From JACDAN01 sp963827705 (GTDB lineage Bacteria; Actinomycetota; Thermoleophilia; Gaiellales; Gaiellaceae): 34,374 nt of DNA. Made by a program: the position numbers and the translations under genes. Below are positions 1 to 7,334 of the stretch, in pieces (position 1 is the stretch's first letter; the number at the start of each line of letters is the position of its first letter). Under the pieces are notes generated by a model. That model ran no database searches. It saw only the letters and a list, made by a program, of their open reading frames with translations, and was not told the DNA's origin. The DNA is taken from NCBI GenBank assembly GCA_963827705.1, contig CAWHBN010000008.1, positions 1-34,374 on the forward strand, written 5' to 3'.

Positions 1-362
1 AGACGATCTACGGGGTCCGGGACGTCGACCCGGTAACGCTCGACACCGCGCGGTCCTTCGGAATGGGCCGCGTCGAGCGTCTCTATCGCATCAAGCTGCC
101 GAGCGCCGTGCCCTACATCGCCACGGGGCTGCGCATCTCGTCGTCGGTCGCCTTGATTCTTGCGTTCACCGCGGAGCTGTTCATGGGCATCCCGGGCCTC
201 GGCGCGCTCATGAACGTCGCCGAGTCTTTCGGGCTCACGGTTCAGGTGTACGCGCTGGCGCTCGCCACAGGCTTCCTCGGCCTCGCGATCTATGTCGTCT
301 TCGCGGCGATCGAGCGGTGGGCCCTGCGCTGGCATCCCTCCCAGCGGGCGGCGAGCACATGA
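1..362 (+). CDS. ABC transporter permease (nitrate/sulfonate/taurine type), 5'-truncated by window edge
   Basis: The reading frame is open from the window edge (first full codon at base 3) to a TGA at 360-362, so the N-terminal half lies outside. The visible part contains the EAA-loop typical of BPD_transp_1 permeases (DTARSFGMGRVERLYRIKLP), which contacts the ATPase, followed by two hydrophobic segments. It resembles the SsuC/TauC group of inner-membrane permeases. It overlaps the next permease by 4 bases (ATGA), so the two are probably translationally coupled and may form a heterodimer. The substrate cannot be read from the sequence. The adjacent aromatic-acid cluster makes an aromatic acid possible, but this is inference. 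Confidence 0.85.
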   Translation, partial: TIYGVRDVDPVTLDTARSFGMGRVERLYRIKLPSAVPYIATGLRISSSVALILAFTAELFMGIPGLGALMNVAESFGLTVQVYALALATGFLGLAIYVVFAAIERWALRWHPSQRAAST

Positions 363-1147
363 CCGGCAGGCGGCTCTATCAGGCCTCTGCGATCGCGGCG
401 GAGATCGCGGTGCCGATCGCGATCCTGGCGGCATGGCAGGTGTGGACGACCCGCGCCAACGATCCGATGTTCCCGCGCCTGTCGACCATCCTCATCGAGT
501 TCCGCGAGATGTGGCTCTTCTCCCAGGTCGAGCTGCACCTCGTGCCGAGCCTGACGAGGATCTTGCTCGGGTTCTTCATCGCGGTCGCCGTGGGGGTCGT
601 CCTCGGGATTCCGCTCGGCCTTTCGCGCCGGGGGCGAATGCTGGCGATGCCGCACATCGAGTGGTGGCGGGCGATGCCGCCGCCGGCGCTGATCCCGATC
701 TCGATCGTGCTCCTCCACTCGATCGGGAACCGCCAGAAGGTCGCGTTCATCGCGTTCGTCTGCCTTTTCCCGATCCTGATGAACACGATCGACGGCGTTC
801 GAGGCATCGACCCGACCCTGATCGACACAGCTCGCTCCTACGGAATGGGGCGCCTGGAGCGGGTCAAGAGCATCGTTGTGCCGGCCGCCCTCCCGCAGAT
901 CTTCGCGGGGATGCGCATCAGCCTCCCCCTCGCGGTGATCATGATGGTGCTGACCGAGTACTTCTCGAGCACGAGTGGGGTGGGGTACGTCTTGCTGATC
1001 TCGAAGAACACATTCCAGCTCGTGCCCATGTGGGCCACGATCCTCCTGATCGGGTTGCTCGGGTACCTCCTGAACCTGCTCCTCCTGCTGATCGAGCGGC
1101 GGGTGCTGCGCTGGCACCGAGGCTGGCGGGCGGTGGCGGCGCAGTGA
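359..1147 (+). CDS. ABC transporter permease (SsuC/TauC-like)
   Basis: A 262-residue inner-membrane permease of the BPD_transp_1 family. The ATG at 359 overlaps the TGA of the upstream permease (ATGA). An in-frame ATG further upstream at 317 lies inside the preceding gene and was not chosen. The EAA loop is visible around residues 158-180 (DTARSYGMGRLERVKSIVVP), with several hydrophobic segments on either side. It is closely related to the first permease, so the importer probably has two different but similar membrane subunits. The next gene starts with GTGA overlapping this stop. Function as a sulfonate/nitrate-type importer permease is well supported by family; the true ligand is unknown. 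Confidence 0.9.
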   Translation: MTGRRLYQASAIAAEIAVPIAILAAWQVWTTRANDPMFPRLSTILIEFREMWLFSQVELHLVPSLTRILLGFFIAVAVGVVLGIPLGLSRRGRMLAMPHIEWWRAMPPPALIPISIVLLHSIGNRQKVAFIAFVCLFPILMNTIDGVRGIDPTLIDTARSYGMGRLERVKSIVVPAALPQIFAGMRISLPLAVIMMVLTEYFSSTSGVGYVLLISKNTFQLVPMWATILLIGLLGYLLNLLLLLIERRVLRWHRGWRAVAAQ

Positions 1148-1980
1148 GCCAGAACGGCGGTCCTGTGCTCGAGATCAGGCAGGTCGGCAAGACCTACGGC
1201 GCGGGCGCCAAGGCGACGAGGGCGATCGAGAACGTGTCCTTCACAGTCGCCGACCGCGAGTTCGTCTGCGTCGTCGGCCCGTCCGGCTGCGGCAAGACCA
1301 CCCTGCTGAAGTGCGTCGGCGGGCTCCTGCGCCCGAGCAGCGGCGAGGTGCTCCTCCGCGGGAAGCGTGTGACCGCGCCCCCGGAGGAGATGGGCTTTGT
1401 CTTCCAGGAGTACGGGCGGTCGCTCATGCCGTGGCTCACGGTCCGCAAGAACGTCCTCCTGCCCCTGCGCCACAAGTCCCTCGGCCGACGTGACCGGAGG
1501 GCGCTGGTGGAGGAGGCGCTCGAGGCCGTCGGGCTGACGCGCTTCATCGACCACTATCCCTGGCAGCTCTCCGGCGGCATGCAGCAGCGAGTCGCGATCG
1601 CGAGGGCGCTCGCCTACCAGCCGTCGATCCTGCTGATGGACGAGCCGTTCGCCTCGGTCGACGCCCAGACGCGCGGCGATCTCGAGGACCTCGTCCTGCG
1701 CGTGCGGGAGGAGTTTGCTGTGACAATCGTGTTCGTCACCCACGACATCGACGAGTCCGTCTACCTGTCGGACCGCGTCGTGGTTCTCACCCATGCACCA
1801 ACCGAAGTGAAGGAGATCATCGGCGTCGACCTGCCCTTTCCGCGGGACCAGATCAGGACGAAGGAGCTTCCGGAGTTCACGCACCTTCGCGGCCGCGTCT
1901 ACCGCCTGATCAAGCGGGAGCAGGAGGACGAAACTGAAGCGGACGAGCCGGTGCTCGAGGCCGTTCGAGAAGGGGGTTAG
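1144..1980 (+). CDS. ABC transporter ATP-binding protein (SsuB/TauB-like)
   Basis: A 278-residue cytoplasmic ATPase powering the importer. Visible motifs are Walker A GPSGCGKT (about residues 45-52), the Q-loop FQEYG, the signature LSGGMQQR, Walker B ILLMDEPFASVD and the H-loop VTHD. The GTG at 1144 overlaps the TGA of the permease by 4 bases, which fixes the start. Length and motif order fit the nitrate/sulfonate/taurine ATPase group. It is followed after 36 bases by the substrate-binding protein gene, so one operon encodes the whole importer. Confidence 0.93.
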   Translation: MSQNGGPVLEIRQVGKTYGAGAKATRAIENVSFTVADREFVCVVGPSGCGKTTLLKCVGGLLRPSSGEVLLRGKRVTAPPEEMGFVFQEYGRSLMPWLTVRKNVLLPLRHKSLGRRDRRALVEEALEAVGLTRFIDHYPWQLSGGMQQRVAIARALAYQPSILLMDEPFASVDAQTRGDLEDLVLRVREEFAVTIVFVTHDIDESVYLSDRVVVLTHAPTEVKEIIGVDLPFPRDQIRTKELPEFTHLRGRVYRLIKREQEDETEADEPVLEAVREGG

Positions 1981-2001
1981 CACGTGGGAGCTGTTCTTTC
2001 G

Positions 2002-2010
2002 AAAGGGAGG
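2002..2010 (+). promoter_or_regulatory. Ribosome binding site of substrate-binding protein
   Basis: AAAGGGAGG lies 6 bases before the ATG at 2017 and makes that ATG preferable to the GTG at 1984 as the start of the binding protein. Most other genes in this operon rely on overlapping stop/start codons instead. Confidence 0.7.
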
Positions 2011-2016
2011 TCGAGC

Positions 2017-3259
2017 ATGAGCAGAGCGGCACGCGTTCGTCGTGCACGCGTCGTGTTCCTGGCGTCGGTCGCAGGCGCCATCGTCGCCTTGGCGGTCTTC
2101 GGCGGCGCCGCCGCGAGCGCACCGGTTCAGACCACCGAGGTCAGGGTGGTGACCCTGCCGATCGCCAACGGGTTCCCGCTGGACATCGGGATCCGGAAGG
2201 GGTTCTTCTCGCAGCAGGGGATCGAGATCAAGAAGACGACCCTGCAGAGCGGCAACGACGTCGTTCTCGCGATGGCGAACAACAACGGCGACATCGGCTA
2301 CCTGGGCTTCGTGCCGATGTTCATCGCCGTCACGAACAACATCCCGATGACGCTCGTCGCGGCGAGTGAGGTGGAAGGGGTCGGGCAGGCCGACAACTGG
2401 CAGAACATCCTCGTCAAGGGCAATAGCTCGATTCGCACCTCGCGCGACCTGGCCGGGAAGACGATTGCGGTCAACGCGCTCAAGGGCGTCGGCGAGGTGA
2501 TGATCAAGGCCGCGCTCGAGAAGCAGGGCGTCAGGCCGAGCTCGTTCCGGCTGACGGCGATCCCGTTCCCGCAGATGAGGTCGGCGCTGAACAACGGCCA
2601 GGTCGATGCGATCTGGGTCCCCGAGCCGTTCCTCTCGCAGGGCCTGAACGTCGACAACGACCGGATCGTGATGGCCCCGGGCCCGGTGCTCGGGCGCTAC
2701 TGGCCGATCGGCGGCTACGCGGCGCGCCAGAGCTGGAAGTCGCGTAACCCGGCGCTTGCAGAGCGGTTCCGCAAGGCGATCAACAGGTCGCTCATCTACG
2801 CGCAGACGCATCCGGACGAGATGCGGGCGATGCTCCCGGCCGGTGCGCAGAACTCGCGGCTGCCGATCTGGAGCCCGGTGATCGACCGGGGCAAGCTGAG
2901 TCAGCTCGCCGCGTATACGCGGAAGTACGACGTGATCACACGCGCACCGAATCTCCGGCAGCTCGTGCCGAACAGCATCGCGAGCGGCCTGGTGCTCCAG
3001 GGCACCGTCCAGGCCCGGCGTGTGCTCTTGCGCCACGAAGGACGGCCGGTGACGCGGCTGACGGCCGGCCCGTACACGTTCGTCGTGACCGACAACCTGC
3101 GCAACGCGGAACTTCGTCCTCAAGGGATCGGGCGTCAACCGGCGCACGAGCCTTCGCGGGCGCGGTCGCAGCACGTGGACCGTGAACCTCCGGCGAGGGA
3201 CGTACCGGTACTGGTCGGCCTCGACGCCGGGCGCGAAGAAGAGCTTCCGCGTCACGTAG
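2017..3259 (+). CDS. ABC transporter substrate-binding protein (NMT1/SsuA-like) with cupredoxin-like tail; frameshift
   Basis: An exported solute receptor of the NMT1/THI5/SsuA group. An Arg-rich N-terminus, a hydrophobic segment and an ASA cleavage site form a signal peptide; there is no lipobox. The start is ATG 2017, chosen for its strong RBS. The bilobal binding domain runs to about residue 330. After the segment AGPYTFVVTDN the frame breaks. Reading on without a change gives Arg-rich sequence to a TGA at 3265-3267. Skipping one G near 3106-3109 gives NFVLKGSGVN, then STWTVNLRRGTYRYW and a final SFRVT, ending at TAG 3257-3259. This is a typical cupredoxin-like beta-sandwich tail, although the usual copper ligands are not present. 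The corrected length is about 413 residues. The indel may be a sequencing error or a real mutation. Confidence 0.82.
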
Positions 3260-3268
3260 CTCGGTGAC

Positions 3269-3299
3269 CGGGGAGGGCGCCTTCGCGGCGCCCTCCCCG
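3269..3299. terminator. Bidirectional hairpin terminator between convergent genes
   Basis: A perfect stem of GGGGAGGGCGCC (3270-3281) with GGCGCCCTCCCC (3287-3298), extended by one C-G pair, and the 5-base loop TTCGC. It lies just past the importer operon and ends 2 bases short of the stop codon of the convergent decarboxylase. No clear T-tract follows on either side, which is common in high-GC actinobacteria. Confidence 0.8.
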
Positions 3300-3301
3300 C
3301 C

Positions 3302-4910
3302 TCACGGCGCGAACGATTGCGTCGGCGCGATCACGACGTCGAGGAGGAGCGGCTGGTCTCGGTGAGTGAGTGTCGGAATGACATCGTCGAGCGTCTGGAG
3401 GAGCTCGCCGTGCTCCGAGATCCGCTTTGCGTCGCAGCCCTGAGCCCGCGCGAGCCCGGCGATGTCGACGTCGAAACGCCGGCCAGGCCCCGCGTCCGCC
3501 CTGGCGCTCCGCGAGCCGGTCCATGATCGCGTACCCGCCGTTCGACAGGATCACGAACAGCGGCCCGACGCCGTAGTGCGCGGCGCTCCAAAGGGCCTGG
3601 ATGCCGTACAGGGCAGAGCCGTCGCCGACGACGGCGACGACAGGCCGTTCCGGGAGGGCCATGCGGACGCCGGTCGCCCCCGCGAGCGCGAACCCGAGGC
3701 CGCCCATCGCCGCGCTCAGGAATCCGAGCGGCCGGCGTGCGAGCAGGCGGTCGTGGAGCTCCGGGCGGTCGACGGGCGCTTCCTCGACGACAACGGCGTC
3801 ATCGGGAAGCCGTTCGGCGAGCGCGGCGAGCACGTGTCCGGCCAGGAGCGGCTCGCCCGCAGCGGGAGGATCCGGGGCCTGCGGAGGTTGGTACGGCTCC
3901 GGCGGTGTCGCGTCCCGCTGCGGAAGACGTTCGGCGAGGGCCCGGCACACGGAGGCCGGCGGCGCGAGCACGGCGAGCTCGGCTGGGCTGCGCTGGACCT
4001 CGTCGGCGTTGTCACCGACGATCGCGATCCTCGTCCCCGGCTCCGTGAAGCGGCCAGGGGCGTACGGCGACTGGCGGAAGGCGGGCGCGCCGACCACGAG
4101 GATCGCGTCGTAGGGCGCGAGTCGCTCGCGCAGCCGCGGACGGTCCGCCGGAAGCACGCCCGCGAAGAGTCGGTGGTCTTGCGGGAAGCCTGCTCGCGCA
4201 CCGAACGACTCCTGGAACACCGGGGCGACGAGCCGCTCGGCGAGGGCGACGAGGGCTTTCCACGACTCGGCGTCGTCCGTGCCCGCGCCGACGACGAGCG
4301 CCGGTGCCTGCGCGCCCTCGAGGAACCGGGCGAGCTCCTCCACCGCGGCCGGATCGGCCGAGGCCGCGCGAACGACACGCGCCGGCGCCGCGTCCTCCCG
4401 CTCCTCTTCGGCGGGTGCGCCCCAGTCGTCCATCGGCACGATCACGAGAGCCGGGCCGCGCTGCGTCTCGGCCTCGTGCCTCGCCCGGCCGATCGCGCCG
4501 GGGACGTCCTGCGCACGAACGGGCTCCTCGACCCAGACCGGATACTCGCCGCCGAGCCCGCGGAGCTTGCCGGCGAGGAACGGCTCGAAGGCGAGGTGGC
4601 GGCGATCCTGTTGGCCGACGAGGACGACGAGCGGCGCCCGGTTGACGCGCGCGGTGGCGAGCGCGCCCACCGCATTGCCCAGGCCCGCGGTGGTGTGGAG
4701 GAGGGCGAGGGCCGGATCTCCCCGCCCGATCGCCCAACCCGTCGCGAGGCCCACGACCGAGCCCTCGTGCAGGCCGAGCACGAAGCGCAGGTCCTCCGGG
4801 AAGTCGGTGAGGAACGGCACCTCGGTGGAGCCGGGGTTGCCGAAGATCGTCGTCAGGCCCTGCTCCCGGAGGACCTCGAACGTCGCGTCGCGAACCGTCT
4901 CCCCGCTCAC
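3302..4910 (-). CDS. mdlC: ThDP-dependent benzoylformate decarboxylase-like protein; one-base frameshift near 3' end
   Basis: Member of the ThDP-dependent decarboxylase family, closest in layout to benzoylformate decarboxylase (aryl-glyoxylate to aryl aldehyde plus CO2). From GTG 4910, FGNPGSTE holds Ser28, LHEG holds Glu49 and HTTAG holds His72. These match Ser26, Glu47 and His70 of Pseudomonas putida MdlC with a constant offset of 2. The ThDP/Mg motif GDGS...SNGG is present. The position of catalytic His281 (FRYHQY in P. putida) reads FRQSPY, so a Ser replaces it. After WPAF the frame breaks at an AAA run (3474-3476). Removing one base restores DVDIAGLARAQGCDAK through to APTQSFAP and a stop at 3302-3304, about 535 residues, close to the 528 of P. 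putida. Start alternatives are GTG 4925 and ATG 4952. GTG 4910 is favoured because a GATACT box lies 7 bases before it. Confidence 0.75.
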
Positions 4911-4917
4911 GGCGCGC

Positions 4918-4923
4918 AGTATC
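4918..4923 (-). promoter_or_regulatory. Candidate -10 box of mdlC
   Basis: On the minus strand GATACT lies 7 bases before the GTG at 4910, the same spacing as other leaderless-type starts in this window. The operator-like palindrome at 4936-4950 would then cover the -35 region. Confidence 0.4.
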
Positions 4924-4935
4924 ACGGGTGCCGAA

Positions 4936-4960
4936 GTTCGGTATGAGAACATCCGTTCAC
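4936..4960. promoter_or_regulatory. Candidate PcaR operator in the mdlC/pcaR intergenic region
   Basis: GTTCGGTATGAGAAC (4936-4950) is an imperfect inverted repeat with GTTC/GAAC ends. It matches 13 of 15 positions of the reverse complement of GTTCTCATTGCGAAC at 5816-5830. It is followed directly by ATCCGTTCAC (4951-4960), whose reverse complement GTGAACGGAT resembles GTAAACGGAT at 5802-5811. The site abuts the pcaR start codon and precedes mdlC. It also resembles published PcaR/PcaU-type GTTCGATAATC-like sites. Binding by the encoded regulator is inferred. Confidence 0.6.
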
Positions 4961-5767
4961 ATGGAGACCACCCATGAAAGGAACCCGGACTACGTCCAGT
5001 CGCTCGAGCGCGGGCTGGCCGTGATCCGCGCGTTCGGGGCCGAGAGCCCCGAGCTCAGGCTGAGCGATGTCGCGCGGGCGACCGGCCTCACGCGCGCGGC
5101 TGCGAGGCGCTTCCTGCTGACGCTCGTCCGCCTCGGCTACGTCAGGCAGGACGGGAACACGTTCTCGTTGCGGCCCCGCGTGCTCGAGCTCGGGTACGCG
5201 TATCTCTCCGCGCTCAGCCTCCCGGAGGTCGCCCAGCCGCACATGGAGGCGCTCGTCTCCGAGGTCAACGAGTCCTCGTCCGTCGCCGTCCTCGACGATC
5301 TCGAGGTCGTCTACGTCGCACGCGTGCCGACGCAGCGGATCATGACCATCATCATCGCGGTCGGAACGCGCTTCCCCGCCTATGCGACGTCGATGGGCCG
5401 CGTGCTCCTCGCCGGTCTCGGGCCGGAGGCGCTCGACGAGCGGCTCGGCCGGGTCGAGATCGACCCGCTGACGGCGATGACCGTGCGCAACCGGGCAGCG
5501 CTCCGAGAGCGGATCGAGGAGGTCCGCGAGGCCGGCTGGGCCACGGTCGACCAGGAGCTGGAGGAGGGTGTGCGATCGGCCGCCGTGCCGATCCGCGACA
5601 CCTCGGGCCGGGTCATCGCCGCGCTGAACATGTCGGTCCATGCGACGCGGATGACCATGCCTGCCCTCCGCCGGGAGGTCGTTCCCCGGCTGCTCCGGAC
5701 CGCAGAGGCGATCGAGGTCGACCTCAGCGTCTCGGGCGGTCCGGCGAGCGCGGTCGGTGGCGCTTGA
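4961..5767 (+). CDS. pcaR: IclR-family regulator of the PcaR/PcaU/PobR type
   Basis: A 268-residue transcription factor with an N-terminal winged helix-turn-helix (about residues 10-70, including LRLSDVARATGLTRAAARRF) and a C-terminal IclR effector-binding domain. PcaR-group features are YVQSLERGLAVIRAF, LRPRVLELGYAYLSALSLPE, RFPAYATSMGRVLLA and the late QELEEGVRSAAVPIRD. Family members sense protocatechuate, 3-oxoadipate or 4-hydroxybenzoate and control pca/pob genes. ATG 4961 was chosen because the family begins shortly before the YVQSLERG block; in-frame ATGs at 4928 and 4943 fall in the operator region. It is divergent from mdlC and just upstream of the aldehyde dehydrogenase and pca genes. 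Autoregulation and control of the downstream operon are likely from the shared operator. Confidence 0.88.
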   Translation: METTHERNPDYVQSLERGLAVIRAFGAESPELRLSDVARATGLTRAAARRFLLTLVRLGYVRQDGNTFSLRPRVLELGYAYLSALSLPEVAQPHMEALVSEVNESSSVAVLDDLEVVYVARVPTQRIMTIIIAVGTRFPAYATSMGRVLLAGLGPEALDERLGRVEIDPLTAMTVRNRAALRERIEEVREAGWATVDQELEEGVRSAAVPIRDTSGRVIAALNMSVHATRMTMPALRREVVPRLLRTAEAIEVDLSVSGGPASAVGGA

Positions 5768-5796
5768 CAGGGTCTCGGCACCGATGGGAGAGTGCG

Positions 5797-5830
5797 GTTC
5801 GGTAAACGGATAGTTGTTCTCATTGCGAAC
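5797..5830. promoter_or_regulatory. Candidate PcaR operator upstream of aldehyde dehydrogenase/pca operon
   Basis: Two elements lie here: GTTCGGTAAACGGAT (5797-5811) and GTTCTCATTGCGAAC (5816-5830). The second is the counterpart of the palindrome at 4936-4950, and GTAAACGGAT is the counterpart of GTGAACGGAT (reverse complement of 4951-4960). The two blocks are separated by 4 bases here and 0 there. The ALDH ribosome binding site follows immediately. A TTGACA at 5764-5769 could be a -35 box, but no good -10 is seen at 16-18 bases. Confidence 0.6.
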
Positions 5831-5847
5831 GCGAGGAGGAGTCTGAG

Positions 5848-7320
5848 ATGACGGCCAGCGCAGTCGAGAGCCCCGTCCGCGGTCTCCACATCGGTGGGGA
5901 GTGGACCGCCGCAGAGGGAGGGAACACGTTCGAGGATTCGGACCCGTTCACCGGGGACGTGGTGGCGAACGTTCCGGCCGGCACCCGCGAGGACGCACGA
6001 CGCGCGATCGAGGCGGCCGCGGAGGCATTTCCTGCGTGGTCGGAGAGCCCGCCCGCTGCGCGCCAGCAGATCTTTCTCAAGGCGGCGGACATCCTGGAGG
6101 CGCGAGGGGAGGAGGTCGTCTCGTGGCTGACTCGCGAGACCGGCGCCACCTTCGGCATGGCGATGTTCCAGCTGCATTTCGTCCCGGGTCTCTTCAGACA
6201 GGCGGCGGCGCTCCCGTACCAGTCCACCGGCGAGATCATCCCGTCCGACATGGGAGCGTTCTCGATGGGGCTCCGACGCCCGGTCGGAGTCGTCGCGGCG
6301 ATCGCGCCGTGGAACGCGGCGCAGATCCTGTCGGCTCGCTCGATCGCCGCTCCGCTCGCACTCGGAAACACCGTCGTGCTGAAGCCGTCGGAGCTCTCGC
6401 CGTACGTCGGCGGTCTCATCTGGGCTGAGATCTTCTCCGAGGCCGGGCTCCCCGAAGGCGTGCTGAACATCGTCACGCACGCACCCGGCGAGGCAGGGCC
6501 GATCGCCGACGAGTTCGCCGAGCACCCGGCGGTCCGGGTCATCAACTTCACCGGCTCGACCGCGACGGGTCGCAAGGTTGCGGAGGCCGCCGGCCGGAAC
6601 CTCACGCGCGTCGTCCTCGAGCTGGGCGGGTCGAACCCGCTCGTCGTCCTCGGCGACGCCGACCTGGAGTACGCGGTGGACGCGGCCGCGTTCGGCTCGT
6701 TCTTCCACCAGGGTCAGATCTGCATGTCAGCCCGCAGGATCATCGTGGAGAAGCCGATCGCCGACGACTTCGTCCAGCGCCTCGTCGAGAAGACGAAGGG
6801 GCTCAAGGCCGGCGATCCGAACGAGCAGGACACGATCATCGGGCCGCTGATCACCGAGGAGGCCGTCTCGACCGTGAAGAGCCGCGTGGACGAGGCGGTC
6901 GAGAAAGGGGCGACGATTCTCGCCGGTGGCGAGGCGGACGGCTCCGTCTACCAGGCCACGCTCCTGACGAACGTCTCGCGTGACACGGAGTTCGCGCAGG
7001 AGGAGACGTTCGGGCCGGTCGCGTCGATCGAGATCGTTGCGGACGCCGACGAGGCGGTGGACCGCGCGAACGACACTGCCTACGGCCTCTCGGCGGGGAT
7101 CATCACGTCCGATCCCGACCGCGGGCTGGCGCTGGCGCAGCGGATCCAGTCGGGGATCGTCCATGTGAACGATCAGCCTGTGGGCGACGAGCCGCAGATG
7201 CCGTTCGGCGGCGTCAAGGGCAGCGGATTCGGACGCTTCGGGGGCACGGCTGCGATCAACGAGTTCACCGAAATCCACTGGGTGACCGTCCAGAGCGGTT
7301 CGCACCCGTTCCCCTTCTAG
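5848..7320 (+). CDS. NAD(P)-dependent aromatic-type aldehyde dehydrogenase (benzaldehyde/vanillin DH group)
   Basis: A 490-residue aldehyde dehydrogenase of the full ALDH superfamily length. Visible elements are PWN (Asn156), the general base Glu258 in LELGGSNP, the nucleophile Cys292 in GQICMS, FTGSTATGR for cofactor binding and the late EETFGPV. The family layout (short N-terminus, HQGQICMS) is that of benzaldehyde and vanillin dehydrogenases, oxidising an aryl aldehyde to the acid. A strong RBS (GAGGAGG region, 5833-5840) precedes ATG 5848. It lies between pcaR and pcaI, with only 14 bases to pcaI, so it is probably the first gene of the operon. Next to mdlC it would convert the aldehyde made by the decarboxylase; with pobA in the same operon, 4-hydroxybenzaldehyde is the best guess. 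Confidence 0.85.
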   Translation: MTASAVESPVRGLHIGGEWTAAEGGNTFEDSDPFTGDVVANVPAGTREDARRAIEAAAEAFPAWSESPPAARQQIFLKAADILEARGEEVVSWLTRETGATFGMAMFQLHFVPGLFRQAAALPYQSTGEIIPSDMGAFSMGLRRPVGVVAAIAPWNAAQILSARSIAAPLALGNTVVLKPSELSPYVGGLIWAEIFSEAGLPEGVLNIVTHAPGEAGPIADEFAEHPAVRVINFTGSTATGRKVAEAAGRNLTRVVLELGGSNPLVVLGDADLEYAVDAAAFGSFFHQGQICMSARRIIVEKPIADDFVQRLVEKTKGLKAGDPNEQDTIIGPLITEEAVSTVKSRVDEAVEKGATILAGGEADGSVYQATLLTNVSRDTEFAQEETFGPVASIEIVADADEAVDRANDTAYGLSAGIITSDPDRGLALAQRIQSGIVHVNDQPVGDEPQMPFGGVKGSGFGRFGGTAAINEFTEIHWVTVQSGSHPFPF

Positions 7321-7334
7321 ACGCGGGGCTCGGA

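Noticed and set aside
290..1117. Long open frame on the minus strand opposite the permease genes
   Set aside because: Low-complexity Arg/His/Asp-rich translation typical of antisense frames in GC-rich DNA; the plus strand carries clear permease motifs.
1984..2016. Upstream GTG 1984 as start of the substrate-binding protein
   Set aside because: ATG 2017 has a strong ribosome binding site 6 bases upstream and begins directly with the signal peptide.
838..3255. 805-codon open frame on the minus strand across the ABC operon
   Set aside because: It covers the ATPase and binding-protein genes in antisense, with no recognisable domain and Arg/Asp/His-rich composition.
3462..4946. Long plus-strand open frame opposite mdlC
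   Set aside because: Antisense shadow; the minus strand has ThDP-enzyme motifs over the same stretch.
5764..5769. TTGACA as a -35 box for the ALDH/pca operon
   Set aside because: No convincing -10 box lies 16-18 bases downstream, and it overlaps the pcaR stop codon; noted only as a possibility.
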